This document shows positions 26,338 to 34,726 of a stretch of 64,000 bases of DNA, piece after piece. Within the stretch, counting starts at the first letter, position 1; each line of letters starts with the position of its first letter. Origin of the DNA: Gammaproteobacteria bacterium (lineage in GTDB: Bacteria > Pseudomonadota > Gammaproteobacteria > Pseudomonadales > Halieaceae); assembly GCA_030428835.1 (NCBI GenBank), contig JAUIEP010000002.1, positions 1-64,000 on the forward strand. Reading direction: 5' to 3'. Made by a program: the position numbers and the translations under genes. The notes beneath the pieces are model-generated. The model ran no database searches and was not told where the DNA came from. It saw nothing but the letters and a program-made list of their open reading frames with translations.

Positions 26338-27468
26338 ATGGGCGCCGGCCAATACTTGCTCCGCACCGTCTTCGCCAGCCTGGCGTTGATCGTCGTGGTC
26401 GTGACGTGCAACTGGCTGGTGGACCCCTACGGCATCACGGATGCGCCGCGAATCGCCGGCGTCAATGCGAGCAAGGTCGACATCAACCTCCACGTGCGCC
26501 TGTTGAAGAAGTACCAGCCGATGTTCGCGCGCTACGACACGCTCATTGTCGGTAAATCCCGTGTCGAGATGGGCCTCGACCCGGAGCACGCGTGTTTTCG
26601 CAAGGAGGGTCGCGAGGTCTATAACCTGGGTGTTCCGGGCGCGGAACTCGCGACGCAGATCGCCTACGCGCTCAATGTCATATACCAGCAGGATATCCGC
26701 GCGGTCTACCTGAGCGTCGACTACACCGATTTCATCGATACGGACCCGCGGCGCCCACCCTACAGTGAAGCGCTATTCACGGAGACACAGGGCGACTTGC
26801 GCTACCTGCCGTCGGGGCAGGAGAACCGTGACCACTGGCAGACGCGCTCCAGTGATTACCTCAAGGCCCTGTTCTCCGTCGACGCGTTGTTCAGCTCGCT
26901 GAAGACGCTCGCCACCCAGGGGCCAGCGGCTGCGGATCGCACCGCGCGGGGCTTCAACCCCGGGCGTGATTTCCAGGGAATGGTCGCCGTGGAGGGTGCG
27001 CACAGCCTGTTTGTCCAGAAGGGCGACGAACTCGCGCGCAAGTATGGGCGGCCCTGGTATTTCCGCGGACCGGACGGCGCGCTGCCGGAGCAGTTCGCGC
27101 TGCTGGAGCAGTTCCTCGATATCGTGCGGGAACGCGACATCGATGTGACGGTTTTCACGAACCCGCTACACGAGGAATTCTGGTCGCTTATGCGGCGCTC
27201 CGGAAACCTCGCGCAGTACGACGACTGGCGCTCGACACTGGTGCGCAGGCTGCGGTCGCGCGAGGACCCACGGTTGCGCTTCTGGGATTTCGCGATCGAC
27301 TCCGAGTACATACACGAGGCGGTGCCGCCGGCGGCAGACCGCTCGGGGCCGCTCGAGTGGTTCTGGGAGCCCTCGCACTACCGGCGCGAGTTGGGCGACA
27401 AGATGCTGGAAAGCATGTTGTCCGACCAGTGCGGTACCGGCGTGAGCTTCGGTGAACGCGTGATCTAG
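26338..27468 (+). CDS. SGNH-like periplasmic acyltransferase partner (AlgJ/AlgX/DltD-like)
   Basis: This 376-residue protein has an N-terminal membrane anchor (LLRTVFASLALIVVVVTC) and then a periplasmic domain. VGKSRVEMGLDP fits the block I serine of SGNH-fold acetyltransferases, and FWEPSHYRRELGDKML resembles the block V acidic/His motif. Placement 1 bp after the MBOAT gene supports joint O-acetylation of the exopolysaccharide. Its 3' end overlaps the convergent heptose gene by 4 bp. Confidence 0.7.
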   Translation: MGAGQYLLRTVFASLALIVVVVTCNWLVDPYGITDAPRIAGVNASKVDINLHVRLLKKYQPMFARYDTLIVGKSRVEMGLDPEHACFRKEGREVYNLGVPGAELATQIAYALNVIYQQDIRAVYLSVDYTDFIDTDPRRPPYSEALFTETQGDLRYLPSGQENRDHWQTRSSDYLKALFSVDALFSSLKTLATQGPAAADRTARGFNPGRDFQGMVAVEGAHSLFVQKGDELARKYGRPWYFRGPDGALPEQFALLEQFLDIVRERDIDVTVFTNPLHEEFWSLMRRSGNLAQYDDWRSTLVRRLRSREDPRLRFWDFAIDSEYIHEAVPPAADRSGPLEWFWEPSHYRRELGDKMLESMLSDQCGTGVSFGERVI

Positions 27469-28676
27469 GCCAGCAGCGCCCTGACTTCCCCGAGCAGCCT
27501 GTCCGGGTCGATCTGTTTCCCGGTGATGCCCATGCGCTGCCCGGCCTGCGCGTCTTTCGGCGCATCGCCGACCATGAAGCTCTGTCCGAGCAGGGGATTC
27601 CAGCGCGCGACGAGATCCTCCAGCATCGCCGTGCCGGGCTTGCGGCAGGCGCAGCTTATCGCGAGTTCGGGTATCTCGCCGTCCGGGTGATGCGGGCAGT
27701 AGCGGAACTCGTCCACATGGGCTCCCACAGTCGCCAGCTCCGCCTGCATCCACGCGTGCAGCCGCTCCACGTCCTCGGCCTTGTAGTAGCCGCGCGCGAT
27801 ACCCGCCTGGTTGGTGACGACGAACACGAGGTAGCCGCGGTCGTTCAGCAGGCGGATAGCCTCCTTGGCGCCGTCGACCCACCGGAAGCCCTCGATCCTG
27901 TGCGTGTAGCCGTCGTCGTGGTTCAGGGTACCGTCGCGATCGAGGAACGCGGCGGGTTTGCGCAGCGCCTGCGTGAGCCCGGCGCGGGCGGCCTCCAGGT
28001 CCTCGGGTATGCCGATGTCGATGAAGTAACCCGAGTACTCACGGCCCATCAGCTTGCCGCGTGACACCAGCGCGGGGAATACGTCCTGTTCGAGGGAGCA
28101 GGGTGTCGTCGCGATCGCGTCCAGCGCCGCGCGCCGCAGCCAGTAGACGCCGCTGTTGATAGTGCCCGCCTGCGGCTGCGACGGCTTTTCGCGAAAGGCG
28201 GTGATGCGTGGCCCGTCGCAATCGACGAAGCCGTAGCGCGTGGCATTGGCCACCGGCAGCAGCGCGACGCGGCCCAGCCAGTCATCCGGTTCGCCGGGTG
28301 CCGGACAGTTGCACAGGTCGAGGTAATTGAAGTCGAAGATAGAGTCCCCATTGAGCAACAGGAACTCGTCGGCAAGGTGATCGCGGGCATGCCGCAGCGC
28401 GCCGCCGGTGCCCAGGGGTTCCGGTTCTGTCACCACGTCGATGCGCGCTTCCAGCTCGTTCGCGAAAGCGGAGTTGCCGCCGTAGTGCTCCTGCACCACG
28501 GCGGCCTGGTAACCCGCGAGCAGGACGAAATGGTCGAAGCCGAAGCGCCGCAGATTGCGCATGACATGCTCGACGAAAGGGCGCCCACAGACCTCGAGCA
28601 GCGGTTTCGGGATGTCGCGGACGGCGTCGCCCAGACGCGTCCCCTTGCCCCCGATGAGAATGGCGGCTTGCTTCAC
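27465..28676 (-). CDS. HddC-GmhB fusion: heptose-1-phosphate guanylyltransferase + heptose-1,7-bisphosphate phosphatase
   Basis: This 403-residue bifunctional protein has an N-terminal part (1 to about 235) that is a sugar nucleotidyltransferase with AILIGGKGTRLG, IPKPLLEVCGRP and LLNGDSIFDFN, matching HddC. The C-terminal part (from about 240) is a HAD phosphatase with FLDRDGTLN, VVTNQAGIARGYY and a CPHH...CAC zinc-binding pattern, matching GmhB. The two activities are steps of GDP-D-glycero-alpha-D-manno-heptose synthesis. The start is placed at GTG 28676, where the nucleotidyltransferase fold begins; ATG 28739 would add 21 basic residues. Neither has a strong ribosome-binding site. HddA and GmhA lie nearby on the other strand. 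Confidence 0.87.
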   Translation of the reverse strand: MKQAAILIGGKGTRLGDAVRDIPKPLLEVCGRPFVEHVMRNLRRFGFDHFVLLAGYQAAVVQEHYGGNSAFANELEARIDVVTEPEPLGTGGALRHARDHLADEFLLLNGDSIFDFNYLDLCNCPAPGEPDDWLGRVALLPVANATRYGFVDCDGPRITAFREKPSQPQAGTINSGVYWLRRAALDAIATTPCSLEQDVFPALVSRGKLMGREYSGYFIDIGIPEDLEAARAGLTQALRKPAAFLDRDGTLNHDDGYTHRIEGFRWVDGAKEAIRLLNDRGYLVFVVTNQAGIARGYYKAEDVERLHAWMQAELATVGAHVDEFRYCPHHPDGEIPELAISCACRKPGTAMLEDLVARWNPLLGQSFMVGDAPKDAQAGQRMGITGKQIDPDRLLGEVRALLA

Positions 28677-28816
28677 AAAAATGCCAAAAATACGGTGTTT
28701 GCGGACCGCGGGAAGCTTTAACTTCAGCCTACGGGCCATTAGTATCGAAGGGTCAATATAACTGCGCCCTTGGGGAGGGGCAAGGGCCGACCTCGCAGCC
28801 GGACTCACTGGGAAAA

Positions 28817-30025
28817 ATGAAAAAGCTGCTCTACCTGGTCCACCGCCTCCCGTACCCCCCGAACAAGGGCGACAAGATCTCATCCAATAATATGCTCAAC
28901 TTTTTTTCCGAGCGCTGGCGCGTGCACCTCGGCACGTTTGTCGATGACCCCGACGACTGGCAGTACGCGGACGTCGTGCGCGACAAGTGCGAGGACAGCT
29001 GTATCGTCGACCTGCCCGCGAGCAGGCGCATCATCGGCAGCGTGCGAGGCATGCTCACCGGCCGTGCGCTGAGCCTCAGTTACTACAACAGCGCGGAGCT
29101 GCAGCGCTGGGTGAAAGCCACTATCGAGCGCGAGTGCCCGGACGCCGTGTTGATCTTCTCCGGTGCGATGGCGCAATTCGTGCACGGTATGTTGCCCGCC
29201 CATGTGCCGGTGCTGTTCGACGCGGAGGATGTCGACAGCGAGAAGTGGCGCAGTTACGCGAGCGCGAAACCCTGGCCGCTGTCCTGGCTGTACCGCCGCG
29301 AGGCGGACAGGCTGCTGGCCTACGAGCGCGCCATGGCGGCCGCTACCACGGCGAGCGTGTTCGTATCGAAGGAGGAGGCCGAGCTGTTCAAGCAGCTCGC
29401 ACCGGAGAGTGCGCACAAGGTCGTTTTCCGTACACAGGGCGTGGACAGCGGCTACTTCAGTCCAGAGCATGTATTTGATAGCCCGTACGAGCCGGGCCAG
29501 AAAGTCCTCGTTTTCACCGGCGCCATGGATTACCGGCCGAATATCGAAGCTGTCACATGGTTCTGCGAACATGTGCTCGCGCGGGTCAGGGAGGCAGAGC
29601 CTGATTTCCTGTTCTGTATCGTCGGCATGAAGCCGACGCCCGAGGTGCAGAAGCTCGGCGAGCTGCCCGGTGTGCGCGTGACGGGCGGCGTGCCCGATGT
29701 ACGGCCCTACCTCGCGCACGCCCTGGCAGCCTGCCTGCCGCTGCAGCTCGCCCGCGGCATCCAGAACAAGGCGCTCGAGGCCATGGCGATGTGCCTGCCG
29801 GTACTCGCCACCACGGATGCGTTGGTCGGCATCATCGAACACCCCGGCGTCCTCAACGTTGTCGCGGACGAGGCGCAGGCGATGGTCGCGGCCGCTTTGC
29901 GGTTACTGGGCGGGCCGCGTCAGCAGAATATCGAGGGGCGCAACTGCGTCCTTGCGCACTACAACTGGGACAGCAACCTGCGGCAGCTCGAGAGTTTCCT
30001 AGACGTGCCCGAGGTGGTGCACTGA
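28817..30025 (+). CDS. Sugar transferase, XrtA/PEP-CTERM-associated (TIGR03087-like)
   Basis: This 402-residue GT-B glycosyltransferase begins KLLYLVHRLPYPPNKGDKIS, typical of the TIGR03087 group found in XrtA loci. The C-terminal half has VFTGAMDYRPNIEAV, PLQLARGIQNKALEAMAM and PVLATTDALVG. It starts a four-gene forward unit (two glycosyltransferases, hddA, gmhA) with overlapping junctions. Its neighbours suggest it may transfer heptose, which is inference. Confidence 0.9.
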   Translation: MKKLLYLVHRLPYPPNKGDKISSNNMLNFFSERWRVHLGTFVDDPDDWQYADVVRDKCEDSCIVDLPASRRIIGSVRGMLTGRALSLSYYNSAELQRWVKATIERECPDAVLIFSGAMAQFVHGMLPAHVPVLFDAEDVDSEKWRSYASAKPWPLSWLYRREADRLLAYERAMAAATTASVFVSKEEAELFKQLAPESAHKVVFRTQGVDSGYFSPEHVFDSPYEPGQKVLVFTGAMDYRPNIEAVTWFCEHVLARVREAEPDFLFCIVGMKPTPEVQKLGELPGVRVTGGVPDVRPYLAHALAACLPLQLARGIQNKALEAMAMCLPVLATTDALVGIIEHPGVLNVVADEAQAMVAAALRLLGGPRQQNIEGRNCVLAHYNWDSNLRQLESFLDVPEVVH

Positions 30026-31245
30026 TGCGCCTGCTGCATGTGCTGGATCACTCCATACCGCTGCAGAGCGGCTACACCTTTCGCACGCGCGCGATACTCA
30101 AGGAGCAGCAACGCCTGGGCTGGGAGACACTGCAACTCACGGGTCCCAAGCACAACCAGGGCGAACCGGTGCCCGGCGTGGAGGAGGTCGACGGCCTGTT
30201 GTTCTACCGCTGCCCCGACGCGGGCGGCCCGCTGGCGCGCCTGCCCGTCATCGGGCAGTTGCGCGTTATCCAGGCCATCACCAGGCGCCTGGTGGAGGTC
30301 GCGTCGAAGGAGCGCCCGGACGTCATCCACGCGCACTCGCCGGCGCTCAACGGCGTGGCCGCCGTGCGCGCCGGTCGCAAGCTCGGCATACCGGTCGTGT
30401 ACGAGGTGCGGGGGTTCTGGGAGGACGCCGCGGTGAGCCATGGCACCAGTAGCGAGGGCGGCCTGCGCTACCGGCTGACACGCGCGCTGGAGACCTGGGC
30501 GCTGAGGAAGGCGCACGCCGCTACCTGCATCTGCGAGGGTATCCGCTCCGACCTGGTGGCGCGCGGGATACCGCGGGACAAGATCACGATCATCCCCAAC
30601 GCGGTCGACGCGAGCCGGTTCCAGCCCGTGGGTGCGCGCAACGCGCAACTGGAGAAGTCGCTCGGGCTCGAGGGCAAGCGCGTGATCGCGTTTATCGGTT
30701 CCTTCTACGACTACGAGGGCCTGGACCTGCTCGTCGCGGCTATGCCCGACCTGCTGGCCGCACGCCCCGACCTGCGCCTGTTGCTGGTCGGCGGCGGCCA
30801 GGTGGCCGATGCCATCGCGGCGCAGGTGCGACTGCTGGGCATCGAGGGCAGTGTTATCATGACCGGCAGGGTGCCCTACGAAGAGGTGGAGAACTATTAC
30901 TCCCTCACCGATATTCTCGTCTACCCGCGCAAGTCCATGCGCCTGACCGAACTCGTGACGCCCCTGAAACCCCTGGAAGCCATGGCGCAGAAAAGCATGT
31001 TCATCGCCTCGGACGTGGGCGGGCACAGGGAACTCGTGCGCGACGGCGTGAACGGGACCCTGTTCCGCGCGGACGACAAGGACGACCTGGTGCGCTGCGT
31101 ACTGGCACTGCTCGACGACGAGGCGCGCTGGCCCGCCATTCGCCAGGCCGGCCGGGACTTCGTTGAGAACGAGCGCAACTGGAGCAACAGCGTGGCCAAC
31201 CTGAAAGGTGTCTACGCGGCGCTCGCGCCGGGAGTTGCCGTCTGA
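30025..31245 (+). CDS. GT4 glycosyltransferase, exosortase A-associated (TIGR04063-like)
   Basis: This 406-residue GT4 enzyme begins MRLLHVLDHSIPLQSGYTFR, the hallmark of the TIGR04063 exosortase-associated transferases. HAHSPALNG, EVRGFWEDA and the donor-site block YPRKSMRLTELVTPLKPLEA follow. The ATG overlaps the preceding TGA (TGATG), and its own stop overlaps hddA in the same way, implying translational coupling across the unit. Confidence 0.9.
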   Translation: MRLLHVLDHSIPLQSGYTFRTRAILKEQQRLGWETLQLTGPKHNQGEPVPGVEEVDGLLFYRCPDAGGPLARLPVIGQLRVIQAITRRLVEVASKERPDVIHAHSPALNGVAAVRAGRKLGIPVVYEVRGFWEDAAVSHGTSSEGGLRYRLTRALETWALRKAHAATCICEGIRSDLVARGIPRDKITIIPNAVDASRFQPVGARNAQLEKSLGLEGKRVIAFIGSFYDYEGLDLLVAAMPDLLAARPDLRLLLVGGGQVADAIAAQVRLLGIEGSVIMTGRVPYEEVENYYSLTDILVYPRKSMRLTELVTPLKPLEAMAQKSMFIASDVGGHRELVRDGVNGTLFRADDKDDLVRCVLALLDDEARWPAIRQAGRDFVENERNWSNSVANLKGVYAALAPGVAV

Positions 31246-32276
31246 TGTTGATTCGCTCGAAAGCACCCCTGCGGCTCGGCCTCGCCGGCGGCGGCAGCGA
31301 CGTGGCGCCGTACTGCGACCAGTACGGCGGGGCCGTGCTCAACGCCACGATCAACCTCAGTTCCTTCTGCACCATCGAGCCGCTCGACGACGGTACGGTG
31401 CGTTTCGCCGCCCACGATCGCGAGGAGGTGTTCACCGCGCCGACGGCGCCGGCCTTCACCTACGACGGGCTGCTGGACCTGCACAAGGGCGTATACAACC
31501 GGGTGGTGCGCGACTTCAACGACGGCGAGCCGTTGTCGCTGCAGGTGACGACCTACTCCGATGCGCCGGCCGGCTCCGGCCTCGGTTCCTCATCGACCAT
31601 GGTGGTGGCAATCCTGACCGCCTACGCCGAACTGTTGCACCTCCCGCTGGGCGAGTACGACGTGGCACAGCTCGCGTTCGAGATCGAGCGCGAGGACATC
31701 GGCCTGCGCGGCGGCGCCCAGGACCAGTACGCGGCGACCTTCGGCGGGGTGAATTTCATGGAGTTCCACGCGGGCAAGCGCGTGATCGTGAATCCGCTGC
31801 GGGTGAAGAAGTGGATCCTGAGCGAGCTGGAAGCCTCGACGGTGCTGTACTACACCGGCGTCTCGCGCTCCTCGGACAAGATCATCGCGCAGCAGATAGA
31901 GAGCTACAAGTCGGGCAGCGGCAAGTCGGTCGACGCAGTGCACCAGTTGAAGCGCGATGCAGGTGACATGAAGGAGGCGCTGCTCAAGGGCAACATCCGC
32001 CGCTTCGGCGAGATCCTGGGGCGCAGCTGGGAGGCCAAGCGCAACCTGGCGGACCAGATCAGCAACCCCGAGATCGAGGCGGTCATGGCCACGGCCATGG
32101 ACGCCGGTGCCTGGGCGGGCAAGGTGTCCGGCGCGGGCGGCGGCGGTTTCATCGTGTTCATCGTCGACCCCGTCCACCGCGTGCAGCTCGTGCGCGCCCT
32201 GAACACACTCACCGGGGATGTCGTACCCTTCCAGTTCGAAGCCGATGGAGCAACCGCATGGAACGTCCCGACCTAG
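31245..32276 (+). CDS. hddA: D-glycero-alpha-D-manno-heptose 7-phosphate kinase (HddA-like GHMP kinase)
   Basis: This 343-residue GHMP-family kinase phosphorylates C1 of heptose-7-phosphate in the GDP-heptose pathway. The N-terminus LIRSKAPLRLGLAGGGSDV, the ATP loop PAGSGLGSSSTMVV and the C-terminal VSGAGGGGFIVF are all present. RGGAQDQYAATFGG is typical of sugar kinases of this branch. It is coupled to the upstream glycosyltransferase (TGATG) and overlaps gmhA by 19 bp. Together with the HddC-GmhB fusion and GmhA the pathway is complete. Confidence 0.9.
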   Translation: MLIRSKAPLRLGLAGGGSDVAPYCDQYGGAVLNATINLSSFCTIEPLDDGTVRFAAHDREEVFTAPTAPAFTYDGLLDLHKGVYNRVVRDFNDGEPLSLQVTTYSDAPAGSGLGSSSTMVVAILTAYAELLHLPLGEYDVAQLAFEIEREDIGLRGGAQDQYAATFGGVNFMEFHAGKRVIVNPLRVKKWILSELEASTVLYYTGVSRSSDKIIAQQIESYKSGSGKSVDAVHQLKRDAGDMKEALLKGNIRRFGEILGRSWEAKRNLADQISNPEIEAVMATAMDAGAWAGKVSGAGGGGFIVFIVDPVHRVQLVRALNTLTGDVVPFQFEADGATAWNVPT

Positions 32277-32866
32277 ATTACGTGACGCGTGAGTTCCGCG
32301 CGTCCCTCGCGGTCAAGGAGCGCATCCTCGGCGATGCCGCGCTCATGCAGCAGGTGACCGACATGGGGCACCTGTTGATCGATCGCTACGAGGCCGGCAA
32401 CAAACTACTGGTGGCGGGTAACGGCGGCAGCGCGGCGGATGCCCAGCACATCGTCGCGGAGTTCGTCAGCCGTTTTAATTTCGACCGGCCGGGCCTGCCC
32501 GCGCTGGCGCTGACGACCGACACCTCGATCCTGACGGCTGTCGGTAACGACTACGGCTACGAGCAGTTGTTCCGGCGGCAACTCGAGGCGAACGGGGTGG
32601 CGGGGGATATCTTCCTCGGCATTTCCACCTCCGGCAACAGCCCGAACATTCTCGCGGCCCTGGAGGCGGCAAAGGCGAAGGGCATAACGAGTTTCGGTTT
32701 GACCGGGGAGAGCGGCGGCAAGATGCGCTCGTTGTGCGACCATTGCCTGTGCGTGCCCAGTGGCGACACCCCGCGTATCCAGGAGGCGCATATCCTGATC
32801 GGCCACACGCTGTGCGCGATGGTGGAGCTGGCCCTGTTCGAGGACCCGCGCCAGCGGGGCGGCTAG
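32258..32866 (+). CDS. gmhA: Sedoheptulose 7-phosphate isomerase (GmhA-like SIS domain)
   Basis: This 202-residue SIS-domain protein converts sedoheptulose 7-phosphate to D-glycero-D-manno-heptose 7-phosphate. Characteristic blocks are VAGNGGSAADAQH, FVSRFNFDRPGLPALAL, GISTSGNSPNI and IQEAHILIGHTLC. The length is normal for the family. It overlaps hddA at its 5' end and the reverse-strand coiled-coil gene by 4 bp at its 3' end. Confidence 0.93.
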   Translation: MERPDLDYVTREFRASLAVKERILGDAALMQQVTDMGHLLIDRYEAGNKLLVAGNGGSAADAQHIVAEFVSRFNFDRPGLPALALTTDTSILTAVGNDYGYEQLFRRQLEANGVAGDIFLGISTSGNSPNILAALEAAKAKGITSFGLTGESGGKMRSLCDHCLCVPSGDTPRIQEAHILIGHTLCAMVELALFEDPRQRGG

Positions 32867-34023
32867 TCCCCCGCGAGTTCCCTCTCGCGCTTGCGCAACT
32901 GGCCTATCGCCCGCTGTTGCTTGCGCTGTGCCTGCGCGAGGCTCTGCCGTGTCTTCTCCACGCCTTCCGCGCGCTTGTTCCTGATTTGCGCGGCCATGGC
33001 GTCGATGCGCGCCAGGCCGTCGCGGCGCTCTTTTTCCACGGCCTCGCGCCGGGCCTCGAATTCCTTGCGCTCGAGTTCCGGCTGTTGTTCAAGGGCCTGT
33101 AATTCGGCGGTTACGGCCACCCGGGCTTCCTCCTGCTCTTCGGCGATCGTGCCGCGCTCATCCTCGAGGGCCGCCAGCCGCTGCGTGGTTCGCTCGGGCA
33201 GGGTTGCGATGTCTTCCTCCAGCGCGGCTATCGCCTCCTGCGCCTCGCGGCGCGTGGTGGCGATAAGCGCTTCCAGGCGCGCCACTTCTTCCTCGGTCGC
33301 GGCCCGGGTGTCGGCGATGCGTTGACGCAATTGCTCCGCTTCCTCGCCTTCCTGTACACGCGCCGCCTGTTGGCGCGCTTCCAGGTCGGCGAGGCGCTCC
33401 TGCTCCTGCGCGTCGACCTGCAGGGCGGAGTCCGCCAGCGCCTCGCGCCTTGCACCGATGTCCTGCAGCGCCGCGGCCTCTTCCCGGGCGAGTTCAGCCA
33501 GCGCCCTCTGCGCGTCGACCTCGGCCGCTTCCCCCAGTACCTTGAGTCGAGCCAGTTCCTGTTCGGCGATGTGGTCGAAGCGCTCGATGGTGCGCTCGAG
33601 GCGCTCGGTCTCCTCGCTGGCCTGTTCCTCGGTCTTGCGAATCAGGGCGCGCAGGCGACGCAGTTCCGGGTTGTCCTTCACGGCAGCGCCCGTAGCCGGT
33701 GCTTCCGCGTCGGACGCTCCGGGCTCTTTCCGTTGCAGGGCGAGGCCGGGCTTCACCCACAGGGCGTCCGGATCGGGATTGGCGAGCCAGTCGTCGGCGT
33801 CCACGAGGTTCGCCTTGCCGCCGAGACGCATGACTTCCTGGTAGAAGCTGGCGGCGTCGCGCCGCTCCAGGCTGCTGGCCAACACCACGGTACGTCCCCC
33901 GAAGAGGCCGGCCAGCGTGTCTTCGTCATTGATGTCGAAGAGCTGCGCGAGGCCCTGGCGCACCACGGACTCCTCGAACCTGGGCAATACGGTGCCGCTG
34001 AAGGTCAGGTGAAAGGTCTTCAT
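32863..34023 (-). CDS. Coiled-coil protein of unknown function
   Basis: This 386-residue protein has a short N-terminal globular domain (about 80 residues, FHLTFSGTVLPRFEESVVRQ) resembling small domains found at the start of several gammaproteobacterial membrane-associated proteins. A Pro/Ala linker follows, then a long Glu/Arg/Ala-rich heptad region from about residue 125 to the end that should form a continuous coiled coil. There is no signal peptide or membrane segment. The start is taken at ATG 34023, after an Arg-rich stretch. It is convergent with gmhA; a link to the polysaccharide locus is uncertain. Confidence 0.6.
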   Translation of the reverse strand: MKTFHLTFSGTVLPRFEESVVRQGLAQLFDINDEDTLAGLFGGRTVVLASSLERRDAASFYQEVMRLGGKANLVDADDWLANPDPDALWVKPGLALQRKEPGASDAEAPATGAAVKDNPELRRLRALIRKTEEQASEETERLERTIERFDHIAEQELARLKVLGEAAEVDAQRALAELAREEAAALQDIGARREALADSALQVDAQEQERLADLEARQQAARVQEGEEAEQLRQRIADTRAATEEEVARLEALIATTRREAQEAIAALEEDIATLPERTTQRLAALEDERGTIAEEQEEARVAVTAELQALEQQPELERKEFEARREAVEKERRDGLARIDAMAAQIRNKRAEGVEKTRQSLAQAQRKQQRAIGQLRKRERELAGD

Positions 34024-34307
34024 GACTCGGGTCCGCGTTCTCCTTGGCCGCGCCGTCCCCTTGCGTGCGGCAGGGCAATGGATCGAGGCTACCAACGCAA
34101 TAATGATATATCAATAATGAATGTGAGAAGTTTATAACAATTCTATAAATGAATATCATGGTATATGCGAATGCGTCCTGAAACCCGCGCGGCTCCTGTC
34201 CTGCGGGCCGGCAGGCAAATTGCACAACCTATGTTAATTGTTGCACCCACACCCCCCTTGAGGGTATCGTGAAGCTGTAGCGAACTCTGGCCTTGGGGGA
34301 GGCATCT
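34024..34307. promoter_or_regulatory. AT-rich divergent intergenic region
   Basis: About 280 bp lie between the reverse-strand coiled-coil gene and the forward small membrane protein. The stretch 34100-34165 is strikingly AT-rich for this genome and has several TATA-like hexamers. Near 34219-34246 an imperfect inverted repeat (ATTGCACAAC ... GTTGCAC) sits ahead of the forward gene and could be an operator. No experimental or clear consensus support exists. Confidence 0.35.
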
Positions 34308-34715
34308 ATGGAGAGCGAACTACTGTTTGCAGCAATACTGTTCGGGGCATTCCTTGTTCTGCGAGTGGTCTTTCCGACACGCTCGGAGCGTGAGATGGGC
34401 AATCGCGAGCGGCGCGTACGCTTCGGCGCATCCACGCCGTTCCACGCGGTGAAGATCGTGCCGTCGGCGTCGTGCTGTGGTGAGGCACGGGCCTTGGGCG
34501 AGCAGAGCTTTCTCAGCGACGAGGCGCCGGCACTGCCGCTGCCCGGTTGTAGCGCCCAAAGCTGTGGCTGCCGTTACGTGCACAGCACGGACCGGCGCGA
34601 CGGCAGTCGCGATCGGCGCCAGCCCACGATGGCTGAAGACCTCGCCGAGGTGTGGAGCCTGCGCGAGCGCCGCCTGTCCAGCGGGCGCCGGCAAGGAGAC
34701 CTGCAGGTCGCCTGA
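34308..34715 (+). CDS. Small membrane-anchored protein of unknown function
   Basis: This 135-residue protein starts at ATG 34308, 4 bp behind a strong GGGGGAGG ribosome-binding site. It has one N-terminal membrane helix (LLFAAILFGAFLVLRVVF), a basic stretch and then a conserved-looking C-terminal part with FHAVKIVP, SFLSDEAPALPLPGC and CGCRYVHSTDRRDGSRDRR. I associate the Cys-x-C-R-Y-x-H and D-R-R pattern with uncharacterised proteins of other gammaproteobacteria. The cytoplasmic domain might bind a metal through Cys/His residues. Confidence 0.65.
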   Translation: MESELLFAAILFGAFLVLRVVFPTRSEREMGNRERRVRFGASTPFHAVKIVPSASCCGEARALGEQSFLSDEAPALPLPGCSAQSCGCRYVHSTDRRDGSRDRRQPTMAEDLAEVWSLRERRLSSGRRQGDLQVA

Positions 34716-34726
34716 CTACCCGGCGT

